7,954 nucleotides of DNA from Paraktedonobacter sp035294465. GTDB lineage: Bacteria; Chloroflexota; Ktedonobacteria; Ktedonobacterales; Ktedonobacteraceae. The notes under the pieces were generated by a model that searched no databases, was not told the origin of the DNA, and worked only from the letters and a program-made list of their open reading frames with translations. Below are positions 5,272 through 7,954 of the stretch, piece after piece (position 1 is the first letter of the stretch; each line of letters opens with the position of its first letter). The translations under genes were made by a program, and so were the position numbers. Where the stretch lies: positions 1-7,954 of the forward strand of contig DATGKW010000181.1 in the NCBI GenBank assembly GCA_035294465.1. Direction: 5' to 3'.

Positions 5272-7328
5272 AAGATCCAGCCTCCAATTTCCGCTTCGGT
5301 CAGCGGCTTTTCCAGCTTTGCGTATTCGGTCGCGGCCGCGCGCAGCAGATGAGTCATTCTTACCGGCTCTTGCGCGTTGGCCGCGATAAAGGCCGCGTGC
5401 AGGGCAATGTTGCGAATATTGCCGCCCGCGACGTGCAGCCGGGCCAGTTTCTCCATATCCAGGTTCTCTGTCGGTAAGGCGGGCGGAAAGATACGCCGCC
5501 AGATCTCGGCGCGCATCGCGGCCTCGGGAAACGGGAAATGCACAATAAAACGGATGCGGCGCAGAAATGCGGTGTCCAGGGAACTCTTGAGATTGGTCGT
5601 GAGAATAGCCAGGCCGCGATAGGACTCCATCCGCTGCAAAAGATAGCTGACCTCGATATTGGCGTAGCGGTCGTGGCTGTCCTTGACCTCGCTGCGCTTG
5701 CCAAAGAGCGCGTCAGCCTCGTCAAAGAGCAGGATCGCCCCTCCCTCTTCGGCAGCGTCAAAGATGCGACGCAGATTCTTCTCGGTTTCGCCGATATATT
5801 TGCTCACTACAGAGGAGAGATCGATGCGATAGAGATCGAGCCGTAATTCGTGGGCCAGAACTTCGGCCGCCAATGTTTTGCCGGTGCCGCTGCTGCCCGC
5901 GAAAAGCGTACTGATACCCAGCCCGCGTGATCCCTGGCGAGCAAAGCCCCAGGATTCATAGACGGTGGCTCGCTGGCGCACGTGTATAACGATTTCATGC
6001 AAGAGCTGCATCTGTGCCTCCGGCAAAACCAGGTTGTCCCAGCTCGCCTGCGACTCGATATGCTGCGCGAGATCTTCCAGCGCCGGGCGAGCCTGCGCCC
6101 GGCAGGCATCCCACAGGAGATCCTCTATCCCTTCCTCGTTTATCTGGAGAGCTTGCTGACGCACAATCTGCGCGCTGGCTGCGTAAATATCAGCGCCGTT
6201 TAAATTAAACTGCATCGCCAGACGGTCGATATGGCCGTTCAGATGAACATTCAACGCACCCAGAGCTTGCTGCCAGATCTGGCGCTGCTCGCTGACCTCC
6301 GGTCGCCTGACATCCAGGGTCACTACGGGGCGCTGTGCCCGCGACCAGAGATGGCCGCGCTCGCGGCTGGTCAAGATCAGCGGAGACCGCACGCACTGGA
6401 GAAAATGGCAGGCCAGACGAACCAGACTCTTCTCGGCCATATCCAACTCATCGCAATTCAGTAACAGTGCGCTCCTGGTCAGGATTGCCTCGCGCTCCCA
6501 GAGTCTGGCCAGCGTTTCGAGGTCGCTCACGCCTGCCGGCAATGCCTCTACCGATACCATGCGCAGACTCAAGCCCATCTGCTGGCAGGCGTGGGCAGCA
6601 AGCGCGCTCTTGCCCATGCTGTCAGGCCCGCAGAGTTGAATGATTGGCAGGGTACTGGCATCGTGGCCGACAGGCAGGGGCGTGCTGTGGGATATGTCAA
6701 ACATCTCGGCCCACGTGGCCACCAGACGCTCACTCACCCGGCGGTGTGAAGGAACCAGTTCTCCCTCCTGACGCGGTGCCTGACTCAGAGCATTCAGGCG
6801 CTCGTCTCGATAGGGCAGACCGGCGAGATAATGCAGAATGGCCTCGTCAATACGCAGAGGACTGAGGGTCAGGCTGGCTCCATTGCCCACACTGATGAGT
6901 CGCCAGCGACGCAAAGGCGCATCAGGAGCGAGAGCGTCCCAATGGGCATGTGGCAGAGCTGCCAGGGCCAGACTAAAAGTAGGCAGGGCTGCGGAAACGG
7001 ATGATCCAGTTGCCGGTACACCCGAAGCGCGCGCGCACAGGCCCCTGAAACTGCTATCCAGTTCGAGGCCCGCGCAAAGCAGCAGCAGGTCGCGTTCAAA
7101 CGCGGAGAGGCCGAAGGCGGTGCAGAGTGTACTTAGAGCAGAGGGCGCGGGCATGGCAGTCGCAGCCTGGTTCAGGGCATGCTGGAGCTGCTCAAGCGCA
7201 GTTTCAGACGCGTCCTGACCATCCAGGCAAGCGCAATGCTCCTCCAGCGCGTGGCGCACCAGAGCCAGCGCGGCCAGCAGATAACGCTGATTCGCTTCCT
7301 CCCAGCGGATGGTCGTTTGCACACTCAC
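5268..7328 (-). CDS. AAA+ ATPase of eCIS (Afp15/Pvc15-like), two P-loops
   Basis: A cytoplasmic AAA+ ATPase of the type always found next to eCIS structural genes, thought to act in particle assembly or disassembly. It has 686 residues from the preferred start. Residues 1 to about 215 are a helical N-terminal domain. A first nucleotide-binding module has a P-loop CGPDSMGKSA (G234 to S241) and a Walker B-like LLLNCDELD (D293, E294). The second, canonical module has FAGSSGTGKT (478-485), ILLFDEADALFGKR (D536, E537), sensor 1 N579 in TTNLKSSLD, candidate arginine fingers in FLRRIRF (R590, R591, R593) and sensor 2 R639 in GGNIRNIAL. The second module is the likely motor; the first lacks obvious sensor and arginine-finger motifs. 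A GTG at 7337 is in frame but overlaps the AGGAG ribosome site. The GTG at 7328, giving MSVQTTIRWEEANQRYL, lies 8 nt from that site and is chosen. The gene overlaps the Het-C gene by 4 bp and follows a DUF4255 gene. The ATPase call is secure; its exact task is not known. Confidence 0.93.
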   Translation of the reverse strand: MSVQTTIRWEEANQRYLLAALALVRHALEEHCACLDGQDASETALEQLQHALNQAATAMPAPSALSTLCTAFGLSAFERDLLLLCAGLELDSSFRGLCARASGVPATGSSVSAALPTFSLALAALPHAHWDALAPDAPLRRWRLISVGNGASLTLSPLRIDEAILHYLAGLPYRDERLNALSQAPRQEGELVPSHRRVSERLVATWAEMFDISHSTPLPVGHDASTLPIIQLCGPDSMGKSALAAHACQQMGLSLRMVSVEALPAGVSDLETLARLWEREAILTRSALLLNCDELDMAEKSLVRLACHFLQCVRSPLILTSRERGHLWSRAQRPVVTLDVRRPEVSEQRQIWQQALGALNVHLNGHIDRLAMQFNLNGADIYAASAQIVRQQALQINEEGIEDLLWDACRAQARPALEDLAQHIESQASWDNLVLPEAQMQLLHEIVIHVRQRATVYESWGFARQGSRGLGISTLFAGSSGTGKTLAAEVLAHELRLDLYRIDLSSVVSKYIGETEKNLRRIFDAAEEGGAILLFDEADALFGKRSEVKDSHDRYANIEVSYLLQRMESYRGLAILTTNLKSSLDTAFLRRIRFIVHFPFPEAAMRAEIWRRIFPPALPTENLDMEKLARLHVAGGNIRNIALHAAFIAANAQEPVRMTHLLRAAATEYAKLEKPLTEAEIGGWIL
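5281..5285 (-). promoter_or_regulatory. Ribosome binding site of Het-C/core gene, inside ATPase gene
   Basis: GGAGG on the minus strand, within the last codons of the ATPase gene, 9 nt before the ATG at 5271. It would be 15 nt from the next in-frame ATG at 5265, so it supports 5271. With the ATGA stop/start overlap it points to coupled translation. Confidence 0.65.
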
Positions 7329-7336
7329 AGGCCGCA

Positions 7337-7341
7337 CTCCT
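7337..7341 (-). promoter_or_regulatory. Ribosome binding site deciding the ATPase GTG start
   Basis: AGGAG on the minus strand in the short gap after the upstream DUF4255 gene. Its last base is the first base of the GTG at 7337, which rules that codon out as a normal start. It lies 8 nt from the GTG at 7328, which fits well. Confidence 0.6.
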
Positions 7342-7345
7342 AAAC

Positions 7346-7954
7346 CTACCGAGCCGCGCGGGCTGGCTGCTTCGTTCTGGCATCGCCAGTCGGGCTGAGC
7401 ATTACAGAAACCTGATACGTCACGGAGAGCCGGGCGTGCGCTTGCAGTGAACCCCAGAGCTTTGAGAGATCCTCCAGGCTGAGAAATTCAGGAGTTATCG
7501 TAATTTCCTCTAAAGGAATGGTGGACGTAGCTCTGGCCAGAGCAGCCAGCGTCGCGTGACCATGCGCGGACTTCGTCGAAGCCAGCGCGGTCAGCGCGGC
7601 GCGTACACGCTCACCTGAGATTACAGCAGACTGTTGCAGGCATTGGATCGCGACTCCCAGCAAAACCTCGGCCTGGACATCGCGTTCACCATACGCGCTC
7701 AGGAGATAATGCAGATCGAGGGCCAGAGGCTGTTCCTGCTGCGCCCCCTGCCCATCGAGCAGCTTCGCGCGCCGCCAGCCGGAGTTGGGGGTGAGTCGAT
7801 AGAGATAGAGATTGAGCTGTGGGCGCTCATCCGCGCCGATAGCAACACGGTCAGGAGATAAGGTGGTCACCACCACGTCTCCGACGCCTGTAGTCCCCGC
7901 CTGCTGAACAAGTGAATTCTCCAGCAAGTTCTTTAAGATTGCGGTGACGGCTGC
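7346..7954 (-). CDS. DUF4255/Pvc16-family protein, 5' end beyond window
   Basis: A second, separate DUF4255 protein. 202 residues are visible and the frame stays open to the window edge. The visible part starts AAVTAILKNLLENSLVQQAG, which is the usual N-terminal helix of this family a few residues after its initiator Met. The TTG at 7927 is therefore an internal Leu codon and only a few residues lie outside. Further family marks are VVVTTLSPDRV, PQLNLYLYRLTPNSGWRR, LALDLHYLLSAYGERD and, near the end, ITPEFLSLEDLSKLWGSLQ followed by LSVTYQVSVML. It ends soon after, with a short basic/Ala tail (TKQPARAAR) and no added beta domain, unlike the DUF4255 gene at 381-1247. It lies just upstream of the ATPase, a common pairing in eCIS loci. 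Likely roles are tail terminator or another ring at the distal end of the sheath; two such genes in one locus suggest different positions or different particles. Confidence 0.9.
   Translation of the reverse strand, partial: AAVTAILKNLLENSLVQQAGTTGVGDVVVTTLSPDRVAIGADERPQLNLYLYRLTPNSGWRRAKLLDGQGAQQEQPLALDLHYLLSAYGERDVQAEVLLGVAIQCLQQSAVISGERVRAALTALASTKSAHGHATLAALARATSTIPLEEITITPEFLSLEDLSKLWGSLQAHARLSVTYQVSVMLSPTGDARTKQPARAAR

Noticed and set aside
7338..7345. Possible promoter in the gap before the ATPase gene.
   Set aside because: The gap is too short and is taken up by the ribosome site. No -35/-10 pair is visible nearby.

Overview
The window is part of an extracellular contractile injection system (eCIS; phage-tail-like, Afp/PVC type) locus. 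All six genes lie on the minus strand, so transcription runs from position 7954 towards 1. The locus runs off the window at both ends. No tRNA, rRNA, CRISPR array, transposon or plus-strand gene was found. The host looks like a free-living, moderately GC-rich bacterium. The mix of HELTHVVQQ-type eCIS core proteins, two DUF4255 proteins and a two-P-loop ATPase is what I associate with Ktedonobacteria and other Chloroflexota. That taxonomic guess rests on memory of the families, not on a search.

In transcription order the genes are: (1) a DUF4255/Pvc16-family protein cut off at its 5' end (7346 to the window edge); (2) an Afp15/Pvc15-like AAA+ ATPase with two P-loops (5268-7328); (3) an eCIS core (DUF4157) protein carrying a Het-C-like domain interrupted by a glycine-zipper and hydrophobic block (3196-5271); (4) a second eCIS core protein with a broken first core, an intact second core, a heptad coiled coil and an unrecognised C-terminus (1255-3174); (5) a DUF4255/Pvc16 protein fused to a carboxypeptidase-regulatory-like beta domain (381-1247); (6) the N-terminal third or so of a contractile tail sheath protein (1-317).

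The genes are tightly packed: gaps of 17 bp (8 bp if the ATPase starts at the upstream GTG), a 4-bp ATGA overlap, 21 bp, 7 bp and then 63 bp before the sheath. Each start visible in the window has a Shine-Dalgarno sequence close to it, and two of these sit inside or across the end of the upstream gene. I see no internal promoter or terminator, so a single polycistronic unit is likely.

As a system, the sheath and DUF4255 proteins would form the contractile tail and its terminator cap, and the ATPase would act in assembly or recycling. The two core-domain proteins between ATPase and cap are the best candidates for cargo or tip-associated effectors. The most interesting points are the Het-C protein with its split catalytic motifs and membrane-active-looking insert, and the chimeric partner gene. 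The partner shares an ungapped leader with the Het-C gene and then switches to a second, complete core domain. There is no dead space: no stretch over 300 bases lacks a gene.
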